Shown here piece by piece: positions 1-5,824 of a stretch of 7,282 nt of DNA; positions within the stretch are counted from its first letter, which is position 1, and the number at the start of each line of letters is the position of its first letter. Source of the stretch: an uncultured Acetatifactor sp. (GTDB lineage Bacteria; Bacillota; Clostridia; Lachnospirales; Lachnospiraceae); the NCBI GenBank assembly GCA_948496895.1, contig CAOOJO010000130.1, positions 1 through 7,282 on the forward strand, read 5' to 3'. Made by a program: the position numbers and the translations under genes. The notes beneath the pieces were generated by a model that searched no databases, had not been told where the DNA came from, and worked only from the letters and a program-made list of their open reading frames with translations.

Positions 1-223
1 CTTCATATTCCCCGTATTCCTCATAACAGGGCTCCCCGGTCTCCGCGGCGTCCTCCATCCAGCCATCGTCCTCCCCGGAAGCCTCCCCCTCATAGAAATA
101 CGCGTCCTCTTCCCTGTCATAGTCCGCAGACTCTTCCGGCTCGCTGTCCCAGTCATACTCATTCCTGTCATATTCTTCCCGGTCCGGAGTCCTGTTGTCC
201 GGGCGTCCGAATAATCTTTTCAT
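1..223 (-). CDS. Hypothetical acidic protein, N-terminal part only (runs off the left edge)
   Basis: Only the first 74 codons are in the window; the frame is open to base 1, so the 3' part lies outside. The ATG at 223-221 is preceded by AAAGGA with 8 bases of spacing, and a good promoter candidate lies about 45-70 bases upstream. After a short basic start (MKRLFGRPDNR) the sequence becomes extremely acidic: 29 of 74 residues are Asp or Glu and 8 are Tyr. No membrane segment or catalytic motif has appeared by residue 74. Such low-complexity acidic tails can precede the membrane anchor of cell-envelope proteins in Clostridia (for example LytR-CpsA-Psr proteins), but nothing here proves that, so no function is assigned. 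It is divergent from the SGNH-like gene at 429 and shares its control region. Confidence 0.7.
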   Translation of the reverse strand, partial: MKRLFGRPDNRTPDREEYDRNEYDWDSEPEESADYDREEDAYFYEGEASGEDDGWMEDAAETGEPCYEEYGEYE

Positions 224-266
224 CCGCACTGTCCTTTCCGAAAGCAAAGCGTAATAATTCCGTAAT

Positions 267-295
267 AGTATAGCATCCTTTCCACGCTTCTTCAA
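267..295 (-). promoter_or_regulatory. Sigma-A-type promoter candidate for the acidic-protein gene
   Basis: Read on the minus strand, there is a TTGAAG -35 (295-290), a 17-base spacer and a TATACT -10 (272-267). The -10 is preceded by TGC, which gives an extended -10 (TGnTATACT). The expected transcription start near 260 leaves a leader of roughly 37 bases before the ATG at 223. It was assigned by consensus match and spacing only. Confidence 0.6.
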
Positions 296-322
296 GTGAC
301 AATCCCATTTCTTCATAATTTC

Positions 323-356
323 TTAAAATCTTAAAATCTTTTAAAAAGTTTTAAAG
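323..356. repeat. Phased TTAAAA repeat array between divergent promoters
   Basis: TTAAAA occurs at 323, 331 and 341, and TTAAAG at 351, giving spacings of 8, 10 and 10 bases. The first two copies form a tandem CTTAAAAT, and 338-348 (CTTTTAAAAAG) is nearly palindromic. The array lies upstream of both divergent promoters. It could be an operator with direct repeats, a pair of UP-elements, or intrinsically bent DNA; the sequence alone does not decide. Confidence 0.45.
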
Positions 357-370
357 TACTGTTAATAATG

Positions 371-399
371 TAGACTTTCCCCTCTCATAATAGTAAAAT
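371..399 (+). promoter_or_regulatory. Sigma-A-type promoter candidate for the SGNH-like gene
   Basis: TAGACT (371-376) is separated by 17 bases from TAAAAT (394-399), which predicts a start near 406 and a short leader of about 23 bases before the ATG at 429. An alternative -10, CATAAT at 386-391, has no convincing -35. The -35 is imperfect (4 of 6), so the call is moderate. Confidence 0.45.
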
Positions 400-428
400 G
401 GACTTCAAAACAAGAACGGAGATCGGAT

Positions 429-1565
429 ATGAAGAACAGGAACCTTTCCCACAAAATTCCCGATATAGATATCATAGACCTGGAAGAGACAGACAGTCCG
501 GAGCTTCCGGAGCCTGCCGAAGTACCTGCTCCCGCGGATCCCCGGGGCGGCAGGCGCGGCATCCTTTCCCGAATCAATATCCACATCGTCCTCCTGGTGG
601 TGGCAGTGGTCTTCGTGGGCTGTATTGTATACAAAATCGCGAATTTCGGCGTGCGCGTGGATCTGGATGAAATATTTTCGGACGGGCCGGGCGAATACAG
701 CGATACCTATGATACCATCCTGCCCCTGATAGACAAATCCAACAATCCGGTCTACAAGGACTTTGGGGAGGGTTCCACGATTCTGGCCCTGGGGAACGCC
801 CCCTTTGCGGACGACAGGAGCTCCGAGGACAATCTGGCGAACCTTATCCGGAAGGAGACCGGCGCCACGGTCTACAACTGTTCCATCAGCGGAAGCTATA
901 TGGTGGCGGAGCGCGCCGAGCGGGATGTGGAGCAATCGCCCCAGGATCTCTTCAACCCTTACTGGCTGTGCAATATCGCCGCGGACAATCAGCCTGTCTG
1001 CGACGACTATCTGAAGGCCCTGGAGCTGCTGGGGGACGACGCTCCCCCGGAGGCAAGGCAGGTCTATGACACCCTGCGGGATATCCGCCTGGAGGACCTG
1101 GACGTGCTGGTGGTCATGTATGACGCCAGCGATTATCTGGCCGGGCACGCCATGTTCAACCCTGAAGACGCCACTGACATCACCACCTTCACCGGCGCTA
1201 CGGAGGCGGTCATCGAGTACATGCAGTTCTATTACTCCAATGTCCGCATCATCATCATGTCCCCCACCTACGCCTTCGCCCTGGAGGAGAACGGGGACTA
1301 CATCAGCAGCGATATGAAGCGGTACGGCGGGCAGGACGTGCTGAGCACCTACGCCATCCTGCAGTATGCCTCCTGCGTCTCCAGAAGCGTCACCTTCATC
1401 GACAATATCTACAATACCATCAATGAGGACAACGCGGAGAAATACCTGAGCGACCACATACACCTGAATCCCAAGGGCAGACAGAAAGTAGCCGAGCGTT
1501 TCGCCTACGCGCTCAGCTACTACAATGGTCAATTCGGCCAGACCGCCGCCCCGCAGCAGAACTGA
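429..1565 (+). CDS. Membrane-anchored SGNH/GDSL-hydrolase-like protein with degenerate active site
   Basis: The protein has 378 residues; its ATG is preceded by GGAG (418-421) with 7 bases of spacing. Residues 1-47 are a cytoplasmic tail rich in acidic residues and proline, ending in a basic patch (RGGRRG). Residues about 51-70 are one membrane segment, and the rest should lie outside the cell. The fold resembles SGNH/GDSL esterases: block I is the strand ILALGNAPF (118-126), block II is YNCSISG (149-155), block III is VVMYDASDY (228-236), and block V is the D342-H343-I344-H345 motif followed by LNPKGR. In active SGNH enzymes block I is GDS with the nucleophilic Ser and block III carries GxND; here these read GNA and DASD, so the usual Ser and Asn are not at the expected places while Asp/His are kept. 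The likely role is in envelope polysaccharide modification or binding, by context and anchoring; hydrolase activity is doubtful. The gene is convergent with the glycosylation operon and divergent from the acidic-protein gene. Confidence 0.85.
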   Translation: MKNRNLSHKIPDIDIIDLEETDSPELPEPAEVPAPADPRGGRRGILSRINIHIVLLVVAVVFVGCIVYKIANFGVRVDLDEIFSDGPGEYSDTYDTILPLIDKSNNPVYKDFGEGSTILALGNAPFADDRSSEDNLANLIRKETGATVYNCSISGSYMVAERAERDVEQSPQDLFNPYWLCNIAADNQPVCDDYLKALELLGDDAPPEARQVYDTLRDIRLEDLDVLVVMYDASDYLAGHAMFNPEDATDITTFTGATEAVIEYMQFYYSNVRIIIMSPTYAFALEENGDYISSDMKRYGGQDVLSTYAILQYASCVSRSVTFIDNIYNTINEDNAEKYLSDHIHLNPKGRQKVAERFAYALSYYNGQFGQTAAPQQN

Positions 1566-1631
1566 CGGGCCACCCACATCTCAAAGCCCATCCGCAGCCG
1601 TTGGGGCAGCGCGCGCCGCCGTCACGTCAGT
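1561..1631. terminator. Weak bidirectional terminator candidate in the convergent gap
   Basis: The 61-base gap between two convergent stop codons (1565 and 1627) is flanked by a 7-base inverted repeat, ACTGACG (1561-1567) and CGTCAGT (1625-1631), which overlaps both stop codons. Inside it lies a GC-rich hairpin, GGCAGC-GCGC-GCCGCC (1605-1620), with one A-C mismatch. Neither strand has the run of T expected after an intrinsic terminator, so this is only a weak candidate. Confidence 0.2.
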
Positions 1632-2409
1632 CAAGCTCCGGCACAGCCAGTTCCACCTGGGTGTCCCGGTAGATCACATAGCCGTCCACCTGCCCGAACC
1701 GCTGCCATCCGTAATCCTCCGGATTCCCCCGCACCTTCTGGCCGGGGCGGAATATCACATAATGGCAGATATACTCCCTTGTCAGGGGGACCAATGTCTC
1801 CAGCCGGATGACCTCGGTCTCCATTTCCTCCCGGAGGGGATGATAATAGTTCCATTTGTCCACCGTAATCTCGCGGCCATAGGGCATACAGGTCATGGGG
1901 GAGTACTGGCGCACATACTGCAGCAGCTCCATGGGGAACAGCGCCCTCACCTCCCGCCCCGGCACATTGATGGCATCGCAGATCTCCACCACCACATCCG
2001 GCACATGATACATATTCTCCGCCCTGGAGAAAAAGGGGCTGCTGTAGATAAAGCTTCCGGATATCCCCAGAATGCCCGCCGCGCACAGAGCGAACAGATT
2101 CGCCCTCCTCTGCCCGTCCCGGGCCATGCGGCCGTAAATGCAGACGCAGGTGTAGGCAATCGCCACCGTAATGGGCAGCAGCCAGAGAATCCGGTAATAG
2201 ATCTCGCCGTCCGCCACCCTGTACACCAGCCCGGCAAACAGGGGATTGAAGTATAAAAACAGCAGCGCCAGCGGCATATAGAGAAAAAGGACTCTCATAT
2301 AGCTCCTCTTCTCGTTCAGCCACAGCCAGACAAGGCACAGAAGATACCATATCACGATCAGTCCCGTGCCCATATACTCCCGAAACAGTACAGCCACATC
2401 ATTCCACAT
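1627..2409 (-). CDS. Membrane protein resembling the C-terminal half of a GT-C glycosyltransferase
   Basis: The protein has 260 residues and is the last gene of the minus-strand operon. The start is the ATG at 2409 (MWNDVAVLFREYMGTG), preceded by GGGAGGG (2419-2413) with a short 4-base spacing. An upstream ATG in the same frame at 2601 would only read the neighbouring gene out of frame, so it is not used. About four membrane segments are visible (roughly residues 16-32, 38-57, 72-93 and 103-121), with FNPLFA and YYRILWLLPI (71-80) in between. A soluble, probably extracytoplasmic domain follows (about 130-260), containing MPYGRE (175-180) and ending in GYVIYRDT (243-250). This order (NP motif, YxRxxWLLP motif, several helices, then a C-terminal soluble domain) matches my memory of the second half of DUF6077/GT-C membrane proteins of Lachnospiraceae. 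The gene lies 32 bases after the DUF6077-like gene, so the two may form one bipartite enzyme. No catalytic role can be assigned to this piece alone. Confidence 0.75.
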   Translation of the reverse strand: MWNDVAVLFREYMGTGLIVIWYLLCLVWLWLNEKRSYMRVLFLYMPLALLFLYFNPLFAGLVYRVADGEIYYRILWLLPITVAIAYTCVCIYGRMARDGQRRANLFALCAAGILGISGSFIYSSPFFSRAENMYHVPDVVVEICDAINVPGREVRALFPMELLQYVRQYSPMTCMPYGREITVDKWNYYHPLREEMETEVIRLETLVPLTREYICHYVIFRPGQKVRGNPEDYGWQRFGQVDGYVIYRDTQVELAVPELD

Positions 2410-2412
2410 AAA

Positions 2413-2419
2413 CCCTCCC
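2413..2419 (-). promoter_or_regulatory. Ribosome binding site deciding the start of the 260-residue protein
   Basis: On the minus strand GGGAGGG precedes TTTATG. The core GGAGG is only 4 bases from the ATG, which is close but workable. It supports a separate translation start at 2409, rather than a simple read-through from the upstream gene. Confidence 0.5.
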
Positions 2420-2441
2420 GCCCGCCCGCGCAGGCCCGTCG

Positions 2442-3494
2442 TCACGATCCGGAAAGCAGATACAGAACCGCGTAAGCCACACCCGGCATGCAGCAGAGCA
2501 TCAATGGCGCCAGTATCCGCAGCCGCCTGTAGCAGACGGCGCCCAGCGCCCCGGCCACTCCGATGGCCATGCACACCAGCAGGGCCCCCAATGTGCTGCA
2601 CAGGCAGCCGGTCATGACGACAGTCCCCAGCAGCAGGTAGGTGGAAAACGGAATCCGTTCCTTCTCCTGGAGCTTTTTGAGCAGCAGCAGCAAAAGCAGC
2701 AGCAGAAACGGAATCACGATATTCCCCAGCGCAGCCTTCCCCTGCCTGCTCCTGGCGATCATGAAGTTCTCCACCGTATAGATCGAATAGTTGCCGAACA
2801 GCACCAACAGCTCTGTAAAGATCAGGAACATCGCCCGCTGGCCGCTCCTCTCCGGAAACAGCTCTTTGGAGAAGAGATAATAAATGCCGTAGGTCATGGC
2901 GATCAGCACCACCGGGGCCACTACCTGTGCCACTGTCACGGTACGCATCCCCGACAGCCTGGCCAGAAAGGCTATCCAGATTGGAAAGGGCGCCAGCCCG
3001 TGCCTGCTGTCCAGCATGGTCTCCCCGCCGGTATAGGGAAGCACCCGGTACATGGTGTCGGAATTCTCCGTCACGGCGGCCACAGCCACATAATACGCGT
3101 CATCCGTATCCGCATAGGCAAGCCTCACCGCCTGCGCCAGCTGAAAGAGCAGAACCGCGCCGAACACCGCCCAGAGCGCGATGCCTTCCACCGGCCTCCT
3201 GCCGGCCTCCTTTTCCTTCCGCCCCGAACCCCGGCCCTTTTTCCGGCGTCCGATCTCCAGGGCAGCCGCCAGGAGGGACAGCGCCGCCATATATGCCAGG
3301 TACAGCTCCGTCAGGAGGGTAAAGCTGCGCTTTCCCAGAATCAGGGGCACGCAGATCAGCTGGAACCCGGCCCACAGAAGGAACTGCCCGCTTATCCAGC
3401 GAAAAAGCAGGCTCCGGTCCTTCCCCCACAGGCCCCCCGCCAGGGCAGGGACTGCCAGAAGCAGACATGCCAATATCAATAGCTGAAGCGCCAT
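2442..3494 (-). CDS. DUF6077-like polytopic membrane protein, putative GT-C glycosyltransferase (N-terminal half)
   Basis: The protein has 350 residues from the ATG at 3494 (MALQLLILACLL). GGGGAG (3508-3503) lies 8 bases upstream, and the gap to the previous stop codon is 5 bases. A longer frame from 3548 would overlap the upstream gene without a ribosome site. The order is: three membrane segments (about 1-23, 31-53, 59-80), a strongly basic cytoplasmic stretch (82-102), a fourth segment (about 104-126), then a loop with the acidic motif ADTDDAYY (128-135). Acidic residues in an outer loop are typical of the catalytic site of GT-C enzymes using polyprenyl-linked sugars. Further on come RQGKAALGN (250-258), which recalls the QGK motif of DUF6077, a run of nine leucines (264-272), and more membrane helices to the end. 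The protein stops right after a helix (YLLSGS) with no soluble C-terminal domain; the next gene appears to supply that part. The family assignment is from memory of DUF6077 proteins. Its role in surface glycan synthesis is inferred from the operon. Confidence 0.78.
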   Translation of the reverse strand: MALQLLILACLLLAVPALAGGLWGKDRSLLFRWISGQFLLWAGFQLICVPLILGKRSFTLLTELYLAYMAALSLLAAALEIGRRKKGRGSGRKEKEAGRRPVEGIALWAVFGAVLLFQLAQAVRLAYADTDDAYYVAVAAVTENSDTMYRVLPYTGGETMLDSRHGLAPFPIWIAFLARLSGMRTVTVAQVVAPVVLIAMTYGIYYLFSKELFPERSGQRAMFLIFTELLVLFGNYSIYTVENFMIARSRQGKAALGNIVIPFLLLLLLLLLKKLQEKERIPFSTYLLLGTVVMTGCLCSTLGALLVCMAIGVAGALGAVCYRRLRILAPLMLCCMPGVAYAVLYLLSGS

Positions 3495-3499
3495 GACCC

Positions 3500-4675
3500 T
3501 CACTCCCCTTTCTGCCCGCCCATGAGCAGGAGCGGCCCCATGAACCACAGCGCGTTGACCGCTATGGTCTCTCTGTAGTCCATCCTTCCGGCTCCCCGCA
3601 TGGTCAACGCCGCGACCAGAATTCCCGAGGCCAGGATGCAGATTCCGGCGCAGCTCACAATAGCCTTCCCCCGGCTCCCCCTGCCTTCGACGACCGTTCT
3701 GTCGTCAATCCTCCGGAAAAGAAGCAGGAGGGCCGACAGCGCCAGCATCCACAGGAACCACCAGCATCCGTAATCCACGTAAGCCCCTGTCAGGCGCGGC
3801 GCGCTTTCCCGCATGACCTCATAATTCCTTCCGCTGTAGGAATCATACGCCCTTCCCTCCATCTGCAGCGGGAATACCGCGGAGGTCGCCGCGTATCCCA
3901 GCGCGTCCCAGCCTATCTGGCGCAGCACCATGGACCCGTGGCGCTCCCACCCTGTCCTTGCCATCTGCAGATAATATTCCTCCGCCGCCTGCTTTCCCAC
4001 CTGGCTTTCCAGCCTCTCCTGCGCCAGGCTGATATTGTCCGGACTAAGGGAGGCTTCCCAGGCCACCGGCTCCAGAATGTCCCGCAGCTCCTCCCCGTAT
4101 GCCACAAGGTCATTCCAGAGAGTGGGCCACGCGAAGCGGCTCGCGGCGGCCCCCGCCAGGCTGTGCCCCGGAGCCGTAAGGCGGTCCGGATCCGCCGCGC
4201 CGGAGAGGCCCACATGCAGCGCCCCGCAGACCGCGGCCGCCAGCAGGAACGCCCAGACCCGCTTCCCGCTGATTTTCGCCTTCAGCACTGCCAGAAGGAG
4301 CAGCAGGAAGCAGGAGCCCATGAGGGAGTAGGGCTGCAGGGACAGATGGCACTGCATGGCGAAGGGAACGGTCAGGAGCGCCAGCCCCCGCCACACCGCC
4401 AGACCCGCGCCCACCGGCCGCAGGCTCTGCAAAAACAGGAATCCCGCGAAAAACCCCACCGCCAGCTGCAGCGCATAGACGATTTCCCTTCTCTCCCCCA
4501 GGATGCTCACCAGCCCTCCGTACAGGACGGAGTCCGCCTCTCCAAAGCCCTGAGCCTGTCCGAAATTACAGCACATCCAACAGATTCCCAGTACGATCTG
4601 TATGCTGAAGCCTATGAAAAGCATTCCCTTCAGCGCCACGCGCAAACGGGGCGCCGCCCTTTTCGCATATCCCAT
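3500..4675 (-). CDS. Polytopic membrane protein, GT-C-like, family not recognised
   Basis: The protein has 391 residues from the ATG at 4675 (MGYAKRAAPRLR), with AGAGG 5 bases upstream; a GTG two codons earlier (4681) is a possible alternative but has a poorer ribosome site. The gap after wecE is 17 bases. Predicted helices lie at about 17-35, 66-86, 94-108, 116-132, 140-156, 304-320, 338-358 and 371-387. A short loop after helix 1 carries GFGEADSVLYGG (43-54), with acidic residues where GT-C enzymes keep their catalytic Asp/Glu. A large loop (about 157-302) is soluble and rich in charged residues and Trp, with SGRNYEVMRESAPRLTGAY (281-299) as its most distinctive stretch. The C-terminal helix starts with MDYRETIAVNALW. 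I do not recognise a named family. The layout and its position between a nucleotide-sugar transaminase and another GT-C-like gene suggest a polyprenyl-sugar-dependent glycosyltransferase or a polymer transporter. That is an inference. Confidence 0.8.
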   Translation of the reverse strand: MGYAKRAAPRLRVALKGMLFIGFSIQIVLGICWMCCNFGQAQGFGEADSVLYGGLVSILGERREIVYALQLAVGFFAGFLFLQSLRPVGAGLAVWRGLALLTVPFAMQCHLSLQPYSLMGSCFLLLLLAVLKAKISGKRVWAFLLAAAVCGALHVGLSGAADPDRLTAPGHSLAGAAASRFAWPTLWNDLVAYGEELRDILEPVAWEASLSPDNISLAQERLESQVGKQAAEEYYLQMARTGWERHGSMVLRQIGWDALGYAATSAVFPLQMEGRAYDSYSGRNYEVMRESAPRLTGAYVDYGCWWFLWMLALSALLLLFRRIDDRTVVEGRGSRGKAIVSCAGICILASGILVAALTMRGAGRMDYRETIAVNALWFMGPLLLMGGQKGE

Positions 4676-4692
4676 GGACACCTCTGCCGCCC

Positions 4693-5823
4693 TTACTTAT
4701 AAAATTTCCGGAGCGTATCGCAGATGTAGTCCACCTGCTCCAGCTCCAGTCCATAGTACATGGGCAGGCGCAGGAGACGCTCGCTCTCCCTTGTGGTATA
4801 TCTGTCCTCCCCGTGGAACCGCCCGAACTTCAGGCCCGCCGGGGCGGTATGCAGCGGTATATAATGGAATACCGCGTGGATCTCATTCTGTTTCAGATAC
4901 TCGATCAGCGCCGTCCTCTCCTCGATATCCTTTGCCTTGATATAGAACATGTGCCCATTGTGCACGCAGCCCTCCGGCACCATCGGCAGCTCTATCCTGC
5001 CCGCCTGGGCCAGCGGCTGGAGATTATCGTAATAACGTCTCCATATTGCCAGCCTTGCATCGTTTATCTCCTCCGCGATCTCCAGCTGGGCATAGAGATA
5101 GGCAGCGTTCATGTCGCTGGGCAGGTAGGAGGAGCCGTAATTGATCCAGGTATACTTGTCGATCTGGCCCCGGTAGTACTTGCTGCGGTTGGTCCCCTTC
5201 TCCCGGATGATCTCCGCCTCCTCTACGTTTCCTTCGTCCCTGATCAATAACGCGCCGCCCTCTCCCATGCTGTAGTTCTTGGTCTCATGGAAGCTGAAGC
5301 ATCCGAAGTCGCCTATGGTGCCCAGCGCCTTCCCCTTGTAGGTGGCCATGATGCCCTGGGCCGCGTCCTCGACTACCGCCAGATGGTGCCTGGCCGCGAT
5401 GTCCATGATCGTATCCATCTCACAGGCCACGCCGGCATAGTGGACAGGCACGATGGCTTTGGTGCGCTCTGTCACCGCGTCCTCTATGAGCTTCTCGTCC
5501 ATGTTCATGGTATCCGGCCTGATGTCCACGAACACAGGCACGGCCCCCCGCAGCACAAAGGCGTCCGCTGTGGAGACAAAGGTGTAGGCAGGCATGATGA
5601 CCTCGTCCCCGGGCCCGATGTCGGGCAGCAGAAGGGCCGCCAGCTCCGTGGCGTGGGTGCAGGAGGTGGTGAGCAGGCATTTCGCCGTGCCGGTCTTTTT
5701 TTCGATCCATTCGTTGCATTTCTTGGTGTACGGCCCATCGCCGCAGATCTTCTGGTTCTTCACACATTCCCGGATATAGTCCATGGCCTTTTCGGCGCAG
5801 GGCGGTACGTTAAAGTTTATCAT
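4693..5823 (-). CDS. wecE: dTDP-4-amino-4,6-dideoxygalactose transaminase (WecE/RffA)
   Basis: This is a cytoplasmic PLP-dependent aminotransferase of the DegT/DnrJ/EryC1/StrS family. It converts dTDP-4-keto-6-deoxyglucose to dTDP-4-amino-4,6-dideoxy-D-galactose (dTDP-Fuc4N) with glutamate as amino donor. The start is the ATG at 5823 (MINFNVPP); this gives 376 residues, equal to Escherichia coli WecE as I remember it, and AGGAGG (5838-5833) is 9 bases upstream. A start at 5850 would add nine residues inside the preceding gene and is rejected. Motifs very close to E. coli WecE run through the whole length: CGDGPYT (27-33), PGDEVIMPAYTFVSTADAF (71-89), DIRPDTMN (100-107), VPVHYAGVACEMDTIM (125-140), VVEDAAQG (150-157, with the PLP-contacting Asp153 and Gln156), FSFHETKNYS (176-185, Schiff-base Lys182), REKGTNRS (207-214), FHYIPLH (319-325) and RFHGEDRYTTRESERLLRLP (335-354). 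It probably supplies an amino sugar to the neighbouring glycosyltransferases. No WecD-type acetyltransferase is seen in the window. Confidence 0.95.
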   Translation of the reverse strand: MINFNVPPCAEKAMDYIRECVKNQKICGDGPYTKKCNEWIEKKTGTAKCLLTTSCTHATELAALLLPDIGPGDEVIMPAYTFVSTADAFVLRGAVPVFVDIRPDTMNMDEKLIEDAVTERTKAIVPVHYAGVACEMDTIMDIAARHHLAVVEDAAQGIMATYKGKALGTIGDFGCFSFHETKNYSMGEGGALLIRDEGNVEEAEIIREKGTNRSKYYRGQIDKYTWINYGSSYLPSDMNAAYLYAQLEIAEEINDARLAIWRRYYDNLQPLAQAGRIELPMVPEGCVHNGHMFYIKAKDIEERTALIEYLKQNEIHAVFHYIPLHTAPAGLKFGRFHGEDRYTTRESERLLRLPMYYGLELEQVDYICDTLRKFYK

Positions 5824-5824
5824 G

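Noticed and set aside
405..1577. A 390-codon open frame on the minus strand, antisense to the SGNH-like gene
   Set aside because: The plus-strand frame has a ribosome site, a membrane segment and SGNH motifs. The antisense frame has low-complexity Gly/Val/Ile-rich content and no matching family, as expected from the high GC at third codon positions.
1525..2256. A 243-codon plus-strand frame across the convergent gap
   Set aside because: It runs antisense to the 260-residue membrane protein and overlaps the end of the SGNH-like gene. Its composition (His, Pro and Gln-rich) is that of a reversed membrane-protein gene, and no family is recognisable.
2410..2601. A longer start at 2601 for the 260-residue membrane protein
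   Set aside because: The extra 64 residues are the neighbouring gene read out of frame (Gly/Arg/Ala-rich, no helix), while the ATG at 2409 has its own GGGAGGG.
2674..2708. A CAG/CTG repeat encoding nine leucines, considered as a phase-variable tract
   Set aside because: The tract is interrupted by CTT and TTG codons, and the repeat unit is three bases, so slippage would not shift the frame. It is better explained as a leucine-rich membrane helix.
3938..4702. A 254-codon plus-strand frame
   Set aside because: It is antisense to the 391-residue membrane protein, Arg/Gln/Pro-rich and without recognisable domains, so it is a shadow frame. The plus-strand frames at 5287-5895 and 5783-6463 fail for the same reason opposite wecE and the GT2 gene.
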